DNA from: Trileptium ribeirensis
Taxonomy: Eukaryota > Nematoda > Enoplea > Enoplida > Thoracostomopsidae
Length of the DNA: 64,000 nucleotides
NCBI GenBank assembly: GCA_030248225.1
Contig: JASANE010012039.1
Span: 49,628 to 113,627 of the forward strand
Reading direction: 5' to 3'
The position numbers and the translations under genes were made by a program. Shown here piece after piece: positions 35,119 through 46,374 of this stretch. Under the pieces are notes generated by a model, which had not been told where the DNA came from, searched no databases, and saw only the letters and a program-made list of their open reading frames with translations. The stretch's first letter is position 1, and every line of letters begins with the position of its first letter.

Positions 35119-36488
35119 GAAACAGAGCGGGCGAAGCGAGTACAGTTTCCGCTGAGGGCGCTAGCGAGAAAATCGTGACAATTTTTTGTGTGTCGCTGTC
35201 ATACATAACTCATTTTCGGATGGCCGAATTTCAGCAAATTTTTTGTTCGATAGCATAAGTGACGACGATGTTCCCTTTTGTTGAACACTAACAGGTCCGC
35301 GCCATCTCCCGAATCAAAATGGCAAAAAGGCAAAAAAATTTAACGGTTCTTTGCCTAATTTAAAAATACGCGTATTAGGGTTTCGCAGCTCATATCTCGC
35401 GATATAGGCTTCGCGGACAGAATCGGCTCGTCCAGATCCACAACACTTTCCTAAGTCGACTTTTTTTGTTGGACAACTCCCTGGGTCGCAGTGGACACGA
35501 ATATGGTTCATAGGTCTTTTGCCAGAAATTCGATTTTTCAATGCTTGTGTTTGCCTTAAAATGAGCGCATATTGTGATATGATGGTTATAGCTTCTGGAT
35601 TCCGGCTTGACTATATTATAACATTTCTTGGGGTTTCAGGGGTTTTTTGGTCGACAAAGCCGATTTCCGAAATGTAATACGTTTTCATTTGTCTGATTGT
35701 GTACTGCGTACAGCGCATCAAGAACGGTCTACATATAAGTATTTCTTAAGGTTGAATACAATTATTTGATTATCTAGTGTCCACGGTGCATTACATTTCA
35801 TTGGGTTTTTTAATGTGTTTAGGGTCAATGAACCCGATCTCCAGAATACAGTCTCTTCAGTTCTTTGGTTACGTATTGCGGACAGGTCAACAAGAATTAT
35901 AATAGGTTTTTCGGTAGGCTGAATACTATGGTTTTGTCATCTAGAGTCCAGTACGAGTATCTCGTGCCTATTCAGACATTTTCATTTGGTTTAGAGTCAA
36001 TGAACCTCTTCCAGAAAATAGTCTATTTTCAATAATTTGGTACATGACATCAAAAATAGTTTATATTGACGGTTTTCGGTATGCTGAATACAATGATGTG
36101 ATTATATAGAGTCCACTGTGCATATTTCATGCCTTTTCATGGCTATTTATTGGGTTTGGTGTCAATAAACCCAATTTTCCGGAAATATTGCGTCTTGAGT
36201 TGTTTGGTCACGTATTCCGTACAGGTCAACAAGAATAACTGTCTACATTATGCTTTCCGGCAGGCTGAATACCATGGTTTGGTTATTTAGCGACCAGCAC
36301 AAATACATGATGCTTTATGATTTGTTTTCGGTGAATTTAGGGTCGACGAGGTTTTAAGGTTTTTACGGGGTTCACAGTTAAAGAGGTTTTAGGGTAGTAC
36401 ATTTATCAGACACAACCTGGTACGGGTGATTAAACAAAATAACTTAAAAATGAAACCATGTTCGCCCCATTTCACTCTCGCTTGCGAG
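35119..36488 (+). mobile_element. Dispersed element with internal ~175-bp monomers, copy A
   Basis: It starts gaaacagagcgggcgaag and ends with gttcgccccatttcac followed by tctcgcttgcgag; the ends are imperfect inverted repeats. The left ~400 bp (gggcgctagcgagaaaatcg, gtcgctgtcatacataactc, ttcgcagctcatatctcg) aligns with 48925-49340. The interior holds four divergent monomers (gtattgcg-acaggtcaacaagaat, ttttcggtaggctgaatac, tttagggtcaatgaaccc). The tail has gtgattaaacaaaataact. No coding capacity, so it is probably a non-autonomous transposon. It sits in intron 2 of the RG-rich gene, same orientation. Confidence 0.65.
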
Positions 36489-37484
36489 TTACTAGTCATA
36501 TTGACTGACTTTGTACATAGTCTTTGTGTAAATAAATTTTGCGATACCAAATTAACAAGTGTAAACTTTTTAACTGCCCGTGGAAGTCACGTAAATTGAA
36601 TTAGCAGATGTTCTATTTTTTGTTAGTTATATGCTTCATCTTTGATCAACCTTGCATGTTTTATTCTGTATTTATACTTTACATACTTTGTATCTTCGCA
36701 TTACTTAAAGTTGAAATCAGTGTAAGTAGGATTTTCTTAACGCATCTTTTCTTAATTTTCTTATCGAAAGTTAGTAGTCAAAATACATGTGTGTAGTAAT
36801 CTCCGGAAATGACCGTCACTATTCACGCAGCTACGAACATTGAGCGAATATTGAGCCAGCAGCACGCAAACTTATAACGAGCAGCTGCAAATTCTGGTGG
36901 GTACTGTAATCCGTGAGCCCACGTGTACAATGGTTTTTCTTTTTTACGTATACAAATGTTGTAAAAATCACGAGCGGAATGGTGCAGAATTCGCGTTCAA
37001 ATATTGTAAGCCATGTAAATATTTGCGGTGTAGCAAACAAGCTTTATCTTGTACGAACGCAAATTTACCTTTTCAATTTGCATTTATTTTTTCCTCGTTC
37101 ATCAGATGTCATGTTGAATCGGGCAACTATGGTCATTGTCTTACGTATGTACTATAGTATGCGATAAAAATACGATTCGTGCACATTTTTTCACGTGTAC
37201 GTGGTCAGTAAATTGCGATGCTAAATCGCAAAATAGTAACAGCGAACAGTCTTTACGTATTGCTGTATGGCAAATGGTGGTGGCTTACATAAGGAAAAAT
37301 CATTATGTGTGTTCGGTGATCGGTTTTACGATGGCGAACTGACTTGATAAAAAACAAAAACCTAACGTGGTATTACTCACAAATGCAGCTGTTCCAGGGG
37401 TGTCTTTAGTAGATCCTTTATTTCTTTTTTTATACATTTGGTGTGATATATATTTAATACACTTCGCACTTTCCATTTTTATAG
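36489..37484 (+). other. Right part of intron 2
   Basis: AT-rich; overlapping frames of 62-86 codons at 36608-37342 on both strands are not recognisable. Ends in two competing acceptors (37484 and 37524). Confidence 0.4.
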
Positions 37485-37564
37485 ATGGGTCATGTCGACC
37501 TTCTACGTCTATGTCTTCTTTTAGAAAACGTCCGACCATCGTCCAACGTACAAGTAATCGATAG
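37485..37564 (+). other. Possible alternative exon-3 start (poison frame)
   Basis: A second acceptor, ttccatttttatag ending at 37484, lies 40 bases before the one chosen for exon 3. Joined to the phase-1 end of exon 2, it reads SCRPSTSMSSFRKRP... and hits TAG at 37562-37564. Its pyrimidine tract is as good as that of the downstream acceptor. Use of it would truncate the protein and could trigger nonsense-mediated decay. Confidence 0.35.
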
Positions 37565-37652
37565 TGGTGGAATAACGATGAAATCGGATACCATGACCCC
37601 GGAGCAATTGGCCGAATTGCACAAACACGTACAAGAATCACTCAAATCACAA
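37525..37652 (+). CDS. RG-rich protein, coding exon 3
   Basis: Bounded by tcttcttttag (ending 37524) and CACAAgtacga. It opens with two bases completing the phase-1 codon of exon 2 (G+AA, Glu) and encodes 42 further residues in phase 0 at the end, including NVQVIDSGG, then TMTPEQLAELHKHVQESLK. The latter is a convincing amphipathic helix. Balanced codon and residue composition contrasts with the AT-driven frames of the surrounding introns. Confidence 0.66.
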
Positions 37653-38404
37653 GTACGAATATTATTATCTATATTATTTTGTCTCAGTTAGGTTTTCGTT
37701 TGTCATGAGTAATTTTGTTTATCTTCTCTATCCACATCGTTTTCAACGAGTATGTGCGAGCTGGCACTTCGCGTTCATCCTTCGTCCTAGTCTATATCAA
37801 TCAGCAAGTTCTGGAACCATGTAACTAGAGTAACTAGACTTCGCAGAGAGGCCGCTTGTATAACCCTCGCTAGAAATGAATAGACGCATGACGAACAAAA
37901 TTTATCTATCTACATCATATTTTGAACAAACTTCTAGCAGCTCTCAAACAAAACTAAAAAATAATGCTTTCATAATATTATAGTTTAATTTTAAACAAAA
38001 TAAAATTTGAACACATTATATTTACAATATTTGCATTTTTTCGAACGAACAGCATTCCTTATCTGGCTAGTACTGTACATTTTTTATGTAAACTATCGCG
38101 TAATGTATTTTTGTGTAAATGTTCAACGCCGCTTCGTTATAATCAAGGAACCCAGTCCGTCGATTCCTATCCGACGCCAAATTACACATTAATGATAAGT
38201 TTCAAATACCATACGCCTAGATTGCGCTGCCGCACTCTTTTCCGTTAGCAGACAGTTTAATCTGGTGTTTGTCGCTCGAAGCCCAGGTTTCGCAGCCGTT
38301 GCAGATATGTATAGGACTAAGGCTGCTTTGATTTTGTGGATATACACCGATTTGACAACAATAGCGCTTCATATTAAGGCAAGTGGTGCAGATAAATTAA
38401 ATAG
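37653..38404 (+). other. Left part of intron 3
   Basis: No gene or repeat supported before the reversed element fragment at 38405. Confidence 0.4.
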
Positions 38405-38695
38405 TAACCCGCAAGCGAGGGTGGAACAGAGTGAGCGTGGTTTCATTTTTAAGTTATTTTGTATAATCACCTGTAACAGGCTGTGTTTGATGTACATACC
38501 ACGGTAAAATCTATTGAACACGAAATCTATTGAAAATCATAAAACATCTTTGACCCTAAATTCATCGAAAACAGATGCAACGCATCAAGTATTTGTGCTG
38601 GTCTCTAGATAACAAACCATCGTATTCAACCTACCGGAAAACCTATATAGACAACTCTTGATGACCTGCACGCAATACGTAAGCAAACAACTGAA
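38405..38695 (-). mobile_element. Dispersed element fragment, reversed
   Basis: Reading the minus strand, this gives the right-hand end of the element at 35.1-36.5 kb: part of one monomer (gaccagcacaaatactt, accgtaggttgaatacg-like), then the gtgattatacaaaataact tail and the gaaaccacgctcactctgtt end near 38421-38445. The rest of the element is missing. It lies in intron 3 of the RG-rich gene. Confidence 0.6.
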
Positions 38696-39035
38696 GTCTG
38701 GATGTAGTTCCTCATCGCTACTGTGGACAGGCCACTGCAAAATACACTTAAGCATGGGAAAACAATAATAATATATGCCGACAACGAAACGAATTTGATT
38801 TTGAAATTAGTGATAGAATCGGCAGAATTTTTTGCTACTAGTGCATTTAGGTAAGAAAAATGAATTGCTGAGCGCACTACAAGTTATTGATTTTTATTTG
38901 TTGATATAACGTTTTGTTCAGTTTGAAATTTTTAACTTCGATTTTAACACTTCATAACATTAAAATATGTGATCCTAAATTTCACTATACTTTTTCAGTG
39001 TTTTTATATTTCGGACACCAAACACAATATTACAG

Positions 39036-39257
39036 GGAATCTTACCAGAAGATTTGCCGGATCCAAACGCGTTGCGATCACTGTCTTCGGCTAGACGTCG
39101 GCAGCCAGTTTCGGACATGCGCGGTGGTTCCCGAGGCGGTTTTATTGGGCGCGGTGCTTATCGTGGACGTGCAGGGCGCGGAGGATTTAACCAAGGTTCA
39201 AATGGTCTTGGTGGTGGTGTTGGTGGACCACCTGGACGTGCTTCACGACCTCCAAAA
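39036..39257 (+). CDS. RG-rich protein, coding exon 4 (RGG box)
   Basis: The acceptor acacaatattacag (ending 39035) and donor CCAAAAgtaagg bound 222 bases, exactly 74 codons in phase 0 at both ends, matching the phase-0 end of exon 3. It begins GILPEDLPDPNALRSL, then the basic SSARRRQP, then an RG/RGG tract (GGSRGGFIGRGAYRGRAGRGG-like, about 25 residues), a glycine-rich run (NGLGGGVGGPPG) and RASRPPK. RGG tracts of this sort are known to bind RNA or G-quadruplexes and to be methylated by arginine methyltransferases. An alternative ag 13 bases downstream would break the frame. This exon is the strongest evidence for a real gene. Confidence 0.75.
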
Positions 39258-39479
39258 GTAAGGTTAGCACTCACCGACGCCAGGTCTTTATCCGTTTCTA
39301 GCCAGATATTGCACCATTTTATCTTTTTTGTGGTATCGAATTCGATTGCACTACAAAATAAAAAAGTCTTATTTTTGACTGTATAATAATTTTGTGGTGC
39401 GTAGTGTTAATGGGTAAACGAAATAGCTCCGTCTGAGCTCTTTTTCAGATTGTAAATACCGTCACTGCGAGAACTAAAT

Positions 39480-39670
39480 GCAAAATAATCAATCGAAGTT
39501 TCGATCCATTTCGATTAAACGAAATTTCGAGTAATTTCGACTAAACGAAATTTCGAGCAATTTCGATTAAACGAAATCTTGAGCAATCTTGATTAAACGA
39601 AATTTCGATTGATTGCGATTAAACTAAATTTCGATCGATGGTGATTTCGATCTATTCTGATTTCGAGTAC
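39480..39670. repeat. ~29-bp tandem repeat, aaacgaaatttcga
   Basis: About six degenerate copies of a unit reading tttcgattaaacgaaatttc-gagcaa, itself nearly palindromic (TTTCG...CGAAA). It lies in intron 4 of the RG-rich gene. The 139-codon minus-strand frame at 39593-40012 ends inside it. Confidence 0.85.
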
Positions 39671-41790
39671 CCTTATTTTTGGCAGGGACTGTGGTTGTTT
39701 TAAGATTGCTTTTTGGAACATAGCATCTATTCGTTGTGCCGCTTGAAAGTGGCATTCAACTGGTCCTAACCGTAAAACAAAGACCATCGTTGTATAACAG
39801 ATCCATTCTGGATCGTTAAGCGGTAGATTAATGCTAACCACAGCATAATGGACATTATTGAACCCAAGATTAATCCCGTTATATGATTTAGAGCAAAATC
39901 GCTGCTTTTGAACCAAATTCAAAATCCCTCCCCTGAGTGAGTACTTGTGTGAGTGTGTATCTAAGCGAGTATGAATTGACCGAGTACTTTTAGCTTTCAT
40001 GAAGTTATTCATCCATTAGGGATATTCGTGCATTTACTGTTGTATGGCTAGACGATAATTGTATACCTGCTGTTGTATATCCTGTATGTGTACCAATAAT
40101 AATATCTACACATATACTGCTGTGTAATTACCTGTTTGCCAATGTGTGCCCGTGCGTTTGTTGTAGTATACTAGTTCTTAACCATGTGTTAAACAAATTA
40201 CTCTTGTAGCTCATGGAACCATTGGGAAACTTTTGACATTCGGACATAAATAACTAATCGTGGACCTATTGTCTACACCTAAGTATATATTGTCATCTTT
40301 GGGTTAACTCTTTTAACAGATGGGTAAAGCACGGTCACGGCAACATGATGGATATATGCGGCTTATACTTTGTGAGTCTTGCCGTATTGTGCCGTTTAGG
40401 ATTTGTTGAAAATCGCGTCGAATCCTTATGTAAGTGATTCATCGTTATAATTGTATGATCTATTGCTATAGGTGTCTGGAATTGTATGAATGATGATTGA
40501 ATAATCTATTTGTGTATTGAATAGTTTATGGTTATATGTTAATTATTGTACAAAAAGTACATTATCTGTATAATGTGTGTTAACCTTGTATTTTATTGTA
40601 CTTTTTGTGAACGGTATTATGGTTATTGTCGAATTGTATACTGGTCATATGAAACTCGCATGGCCTAATTTATTAAATGGCTTAATAAACCATATCCCCG
40701 TATAATTGTTAATCCCGTATAATTTATTAATTGTGGTCGGCCAAGTCTTGGTAGGGTATTTCGAGATACCTCTTACCGGTACACAGCTTACATCATTATT
40801 TGTTGTCCGTATTTGCCGCTTGATTTGTTGTCCGTAATAACCATAAAATGGTGCAAAAGAGTGGTATATGTATATATGTGTACAGCCTGTCGGGTTTGAT
40901 GCTGTATCTCGCGGTAACTTCCAGCCCCGACCCGTTATTTGTGTTCGTATTTTTTGTGTTGTATTTTGTATCAGCTATTGGAATTACACCACGGTACGCG
41001 TCAGGAATGTGGTGATTTTAGGATATTTCTGCTTCATTTTTGCTCGGGAAAGCAGAAAATTTTAGCAAACAAAACATCTTTTGAAGTTCATTTCCGAATT
41101 CTCGGAATTAAGGGTCATCGCTGTTTCCGGCCCATAACTTCGGAACGGCTTAGAATTTGTAGGAGCGGGACGTAGTTTTCTGGTACAAAACTTTTCGGCT
41201 TTTAGTGAGACCGGCTCCACTCAGATGCGTTCACAACTCTCGGACTTATTAAAGAATATAATTGAGTCATGTCTCAAACTTTGGGTGTTTCGAAGAGTTA
41301 AAAATTATTATTCTTAAATACTTAATCGAAATAAAAAAATATAATAAAGTGCCCCAGGTTCTGAGGTCTGCTTTGAGCCCGGTATGGCCCTGTTGTATCC
41401 ATTTTGGGTACCGTACACCCATGAAAACTATGGAAATTTTTACGATGGATATGTTACTCATCGTTGTGTTTCCTTTGTCGAGTTAAACTCAAAAATACCC
41501 ATCATCTGATAATATTGCCAATCCCCAGCCCGTTTCAGGCTCCTAGAACTCCCTGTTTTTCTACCGTAAACCTTGATGGTTTGCCCTCCTTTGTCTTATC
41601 ACCATGGTATTTGGCATCAGGGTGATCGGTTTGAAGAGCCGATTTCCGAGGCCCGTGCCTCGATCAGCCTACTGGGTAAGGAATAATAGCCTACTTTCCC
41701 TTGTGCTACTCCTGTGTTTGTTTGTTTTGATCTCTGTTTGTCTCTCTGAAATTGGTACCATGTGCACCCGCTCTATATGTAAGTATATTA
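39671..41790. other. Intron 4, unassigned sequence
   Basis: No repeat or gene could be firmly supported. A minus frame of 139 codons (39593-40012) is about the longest expected by chance in this window. An exon-like piece at 40320-40371 (acceptor cttttaacag, donor gtgagt, MGKARSRQHDGY) would break the phase with the exon at 42710. Two overlapping frames at 40868-41175 have no family resemblance. Confidence 0.35.
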
Positions 41791-41794
41791 TATA

Positions 41795-41974
41795 TACAGG
41801 ATATATATATATATGAGTACATTTCTGGGTATGTATATATATAAAATATATAAGCTAAAGAGAGTTAATTATAAAAATACTTTATATAAAAGTAATATCA
41901 AAATTTAGTTAAATTTTAATGTGCAAATATTCTGCATCTAAATTATTACAAAAGTGCCATAGTTAATGCATAAG

Positions 41975-42012
<38 letters not shown>
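41795..42012. repeat. AT microsatellites
   Basis: Runs of (ta)n at 41803-41815, 41833-41855 and a pure run at about 41981-42010. Confidence 0.9.
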
Positions 42013-42015
<3 letters not shown>

Positions 42016-42709
42016 TAAAACATTTTAACGGATTAAGTAGATATAGTATAACAAGTTAGTATTAAAATATGCGTTATTTATATATATGCGTCTGGTAATG
42101 TGGGGCACAAAGTCGGTTAAATCAATGATTTTACTTACCTAAGACCTGGGCTTGGGACGGAATGATGAATTTTGCACCCTTTCAGATACGCTCGTAGAAT
42201 TTTACAGTATTATCAAAGGGGATAATTAGTCCAAAGGGAATGTTTACAGTTTTCTTTGGTTGGTTTAACTGGTTAATTGCAAAAAGACTGAAACCCCGGT
42301 CGTAGACCAACAACAAAGGAACCGACAGTCGGGTTAGATGTCCCTACTAGATTTCTGAATCAGGCTGACTACGGCAGCATGGAGTTCGGTTGGATCTACA
42401 GTCCGGCTCTGTTGCTCTTGCTATATTTCGACACTATGTTAATTTACTTCGGCTTACTTCGTTCTTAGATTTATGATTTTGCGTAAGGACTGAGCGGTCG
42501 ATGGACGGATCGTTGAACGAGATTTATTTACATATGTGCGGGCAGGAAGTTAGCCTCGCAAAGCCTTTGTTAGGTTGAAACCATGAGTAGTAAACTTTAG
42601 GATTAGTTACCAGTAAATGACCGATTTTACTAGACCAGTATCACACTATTACATTGGAATCTGTAGAATAACGAGACTCTTTGCTAGTGCTTTCTCTGTC
42701 TTGTTGCAG

Positions 42710-42880
42710 TTGGTTCAGTCTATTCCAGCTAACCCCGCAGAATCGAGGTCCTTAACGATACGACCTCTGAATGAATCACTCCAAGTGGAAATCATTCTTG
42801 TTCGCCGTGGTCATGAATCAGGATACAAAAACAACCGTGAAACTCGCAATGATTATTACATGATTATTGAGTCGAGTTAA
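42710..42880 (+). CDS. RG-rich protein, probable terminal exon 5
   Basis: A strong acceptor, ttctctgtcttgttgcag (ending 42709), leads into a phase-0 frame of 56 codons ending in TAA 42878-42880, which fits the phase-0 end of exon 4. It encodes LVQSIPANPAESRSLTIRPL, then NESLQVEIILVRRG and a charged tail ending MIIESS. Residue composition looks genuinely coding. No AATAAA is seen close downstream. The link to exon 4 across 3.5 kb rests only on phase, strand and order, so this could instead belong to another gene or a missed exon may lie between. Confidence 0.5.
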   Translation: MVQSIPANPAESRSLTIRPLNESLQVEIILVRRGHESGYKNNRETRNDYYMIIESS

Positions 42881-45165
42881 GGGCCTAGGTGTTGATATTG
42901 AGCCGACTGTGGTTAAATAATACATTTCTAAGGACCAATTTCAAGGTTGAGTGATCCGATCCTTGCGTGTGTTCTGCATACTTAAAATTTTTCTTGGATT
43001 TACTTGTGGTTTTATAATAGCTTTCAAATGATTTATTACTAAAACATGAAAAGTTTGGAACCCGAACCGAAATCAAATAACCGGTTGTAACAAAAATTTT
43101 CCACGGGGAATTTTGTTACAATTCTCACACTTAAAACATTAAAAGGCAACCTGTAGGCTACGCGAATTTATCTAAATCCGTGCTCCCAATAAGCTGAAAG
43201 CAGGACGCCCCACAAAATTATGATCTTTTTTAACTCAAGATTCCTTCCACGAATCTTGCTCATTTTTATTTTGTGAATAGTGACATTTGAAGTATTTCTT
43301 TTGAGCACTTGAATCCGGCAAAGCCGCTCGTTCAAAAGTCGTGACGAAAAACCCAAGCGGAGCAAAAGCCACTCATGTTTTTGACAATTATAACAGCTAG
43401 ACAAATTCTACCAGATATTAGTAGGCAATCATATTGCTTTTAGTTTCATATGTTTGCTCTCGCCCTCTGTCTGTCTGAGTTATCTGGCAGATACGTCAGT
43501 ACCGCGCGACTGTATCCAAGCCGCTAAAATACGATACGTCGACACTGCAGTTGCAGTATTATTTTTGCCAGTGCTGGTAAGATTAATGAAAGATTGGAAT
43601 ATTTTATGTACAAATTTTAGTAGGGTGTTATGTTTTGAGTTGACGCGCTCCTCAAAAATTGAAAATTTAGGTCGATTCCAGCCTCGTGCAAATATTGTCA
43701 CAGAGAAAGGGTGGCACAATTTAAAAAAAATTAAATTTATAGGTTTGCCCAGCTGTTTTTCTCGGTTGGGTTACGAAATCGGCTCCAAACCGACGAGCAT
43801 TGCATGAGGATACAATCAAAATCGGATAGAGACTTCACCAATGTTGAAATGACCATTGGACCCAGTTATTCAGATCTGGCTTGTTGGTTCAAGACGATGA
43901 TTTTTAGCCAAATTTCATTAGGAACAAATCGCGCAGAAGTTTATTGTTCTGGTGTTTTTCCGAACAAGTTTGCTTATATAGGGATCAGCGCCATTGGCTT
44001 CGGGGTATCGTCCCCCTAAATTTTTAAGTTTCGATTGGATTTTTAGCTATTTAAAACAAATTTAGACCCTTGTGCCACGCCCCCAAAAGTGGTGTGAAAT
44101 CATATATATGTATGATATAGTTATACAACCTGCGAGAAATGACAGAAAATTTGGCCAAATAGTTGAAATTGTCCCATTGAATTCCCTTTACGCCTGGTTC
44201 ATCAGTTTAGGAGGGTCCCGCCCCTACACAAACAGCATCACTTCGCCACGATCACGAGAAACCAGAAAAATGACATGATTCTCCCGTGAGAAATTGAGTT
44301 CGGACATACATATGTAGGATTAGGAATAAGTTAAGTAGGCTAAGCTAGTGAAAATTGGGGTCAGCCCCAGAGTGGGTCATTGCTTCGGTATGGCATACTC
44401 GAGAGCCTAACCGTAATTCTTCTCGTTTTCGATAGAATATAAATTTAAGTCAATTAAACTTTAAGTTTAAGAAAATACATATCGGACGATCCGGCAATTA
44501 ATTTCTGCAGTTTGCCGCCAATATCAGCGGTAGTGCAAAGATTCTTCTTTGCGAAGTTAGATATAAAATTTGTATATAGTACATTCATGAACTCAGAAAT
44601 TATTTTGGTTATAAACAACGCATATTATTTAAGATTATGGGGTTAAAGAACTTAGGGTATTATGATCATCAATACTCTTTAACAAGAGGTTAATTGATTT
44701 TAATTAGTAGCCTCAGCTGCGAAAATAGACCGAAAACGTCGTGTAGTTTTAGATCGAATTACTTTCACTTTTTACTTAGGCTGAGGATAAATTGTGCGGC
44801 TTACTAGAATCGGATTATTCACCAGAATACTTGTCCCTTCCACTTTTCCTTTAAGTAATTGGCAATCGGGTAAAAAAATTTTTTTCCATAGAACCGATTA
44901 GTATTCAAACTTAGTAAACATTGTATTTCAGGAAACATAAATTAGTTTTTAACAAAATTCTATAAACTAGACATCTGGATTGTACCGTAGTGAACCAATA
45001 AGACGGTATTTTCTGTATATATGCGTCTTGATCTGTCTGGTTGGGACATTTCAATGGCGATACGAAACATTGGTTTTTTTCACGTGCAACGGAGCGACGT
45101 CGCCGTAGAACCATTAGGAATTAAGCCCTAGAACCTAAGTTAAGATTCGTAAGGTCCTGTGAAAT
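42881..45165. other. Unassigned, possibly decayed transposon at 43.4-44.3 kb
   Basis: At 43454-44278 a run of plus frames (117, 71 and 68 codons) overlaps in less AT-rich sequence with phrases such as tgggttacgaaatcggctcc and gggatcagcgccattggctt. This suggests a decayed mobile element, but no domain is recognisable. A 67-codon minus frame at 44911-45114 has a stop directly upstream and no acceptor, so it is not taken as an exon. Confidence 0.3.
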
Positions 45166-45435
45166 TTAGGTCATTTTCTGTTTTAAAATACAAATATCTT
45201 TTAGCGCTGTCTTTTTAGGACAGAAAGAGATTAGTACCAAATTTGTCAGAAGACACATTTTTGTAAGAAACTCAGGAAATAGTCTTGTCGGGTCATTAGA
45301 TGCTCTGTGCCTTTGGGAAACCACAAAATTAATATTTTCATTTTCAGTAATTTTCCCTGGATCAGACTCGACCCAGTAACTCATAAAATTGTATAAAAAT
45401 GCAAAAGTACAAAATATTCCGATAACAATAAACAT
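45166..45435 (-). CDS. Possible type II membrane protein N-terminus
   Basis: ATG at 45435-45433 opens a frame beginning MFIVIGIFCTFAFLYNFM, a single long hydrophobic span, followed by a hydrophilic part (SDPGKITENENINF..., RHRASNDPTRLFPEFL). This layout fits a signal-anchor such as those of Golgi glycosyltransferases or sulfotransferases, but no catalytic domain is visible nearby. The later part of the frame (about residue 60 on) becomes AT-biased and may already be intron. A chance frame is possible. Confidence 0.22.
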   Translation of the reverse strand: MFIVIGIFCTFAFLYNFMSYWVESDPGKITENENINFVVSQRHRASNDPTRLFPEFLTKMCLLTNLVLISFCPKKTALKDICILKQKMT

Positions 45436-45793
45436 CAAATTTCTCACGTTTGGACTGCTAGAGATTATGTTCACAAGTTAATGATAAAATTTGTTAAGAA
45501 ACGACAATTTTAGGAAATCTTAGGAGATAAAAAATCGATTCCGACTTATTTCTACCATGACCTCCGAGTGCAGTTAGGATGCCCGCACTGTGTACCATTA
45601 TGGTTAGCAGTGGTGCACGAGTGTAAATGACGAAGACAGCTAAATTCAAGAAAATTAACTAGTGTGTTATGATTGAGAATTACACTACATATTTAGGTAT
45701 GCGTATAGGAATTGAATCATACTGTCGAGCAGCGATTAAGTTACCGAGCGACCATCCACGCTACCAAAACTGTTAATCATATACGTCGGGTTT

Positions 45794-45985
45794 TCATCTC
45801 TCCTTCCAAGCCGGTAACACCATAATTGTTCCATACTTTTTGGCTAATTTATTGACTTTTGCCGAATTGGCACTCAAAGTCGAACAAATTAGGTGTCTAA
45901 GGTACGATGAACTGACCATCAGATAAGTCGAGGCGAGCGCAATAACAGAGCCCAATGTAACTGGCTGCTCAAAATTTCCCTGCAT
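45794..45985 (-). CDS. Small ORF, doubtful
   Basis: A 63-codon ATG-initiated frame (MQGNFEQPVTLGSVIALAST...) with one moderately hydrophobic segment at about residues 9-28 and a basic C-terminal part (KVNKLAKKYG). Composition is protein-like. No splice sites, family or neighbour support. Confidence 0.18.
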   Translation of the reverse strand: MQGNFEQPVTLGSVIALASTYLMVSSSYLRHLICSTLSANSAKVNKLAKKYGTIMVLPAWKER

Positions 45986-46370
45986 GTTGGATTACGTATG
46001 ATAAAATTGTCCTCGGGAATGGACAATCCTGACCCCATTTAGAACATGTTGTCGAGCGATTGAATCCATCTGATTAATATGCCTTAAATTATTTCATTAG
46101 ATGTTTAGTGATAATTAGTTAGATATTAGAACCAAAACGGATTTCTGGAGTCTAGACAATAAAATTTTGCTAACAAACTTGATATACAAATATACGTACT
46201 TGTTATGTCATGCCATTGATTGGTATCGTACCGATCGTTAGTGAGTCGTAACCTACCGTACTTTGTTGAAATGTTGATTGTTGTATAATGCTAATTTATT
46301 GTCGTACGTTATCGATGCATTTGCTATCATATCGTATGTACCCTAGTCTAGTGTGTATTTTCATGCGCTG
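45986..46370. other. Unassigned stretch
   Basis: No supported gene or repeat. Confidence 0.35.
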
Positions 46371-46374
46371 TCAC

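Noticed and set aside
39593..40012. 139-codon open frame on the minus strand in intron 4.
   Set aside because: About this length is expected once by chance in a window of this size and AT content; its end is built from a simple repeat and no family is recognisable.
40320..40371. Exon-like piece (acceptor, MGKARSRQHDGY, gtgagt donor).
   Set aside because: Phase 0 to 1 would put the convincing exon at 42710 out of frame; kept out of the gene model.
44911..45114. 67-codon minus-strand frame downstream of the membrane-protein-like frame.
   Set aside because: A stop lies immediately upstream with no acceptor between, so it cannot be joined as an exon; Cys/Arg content alone is not evidence.
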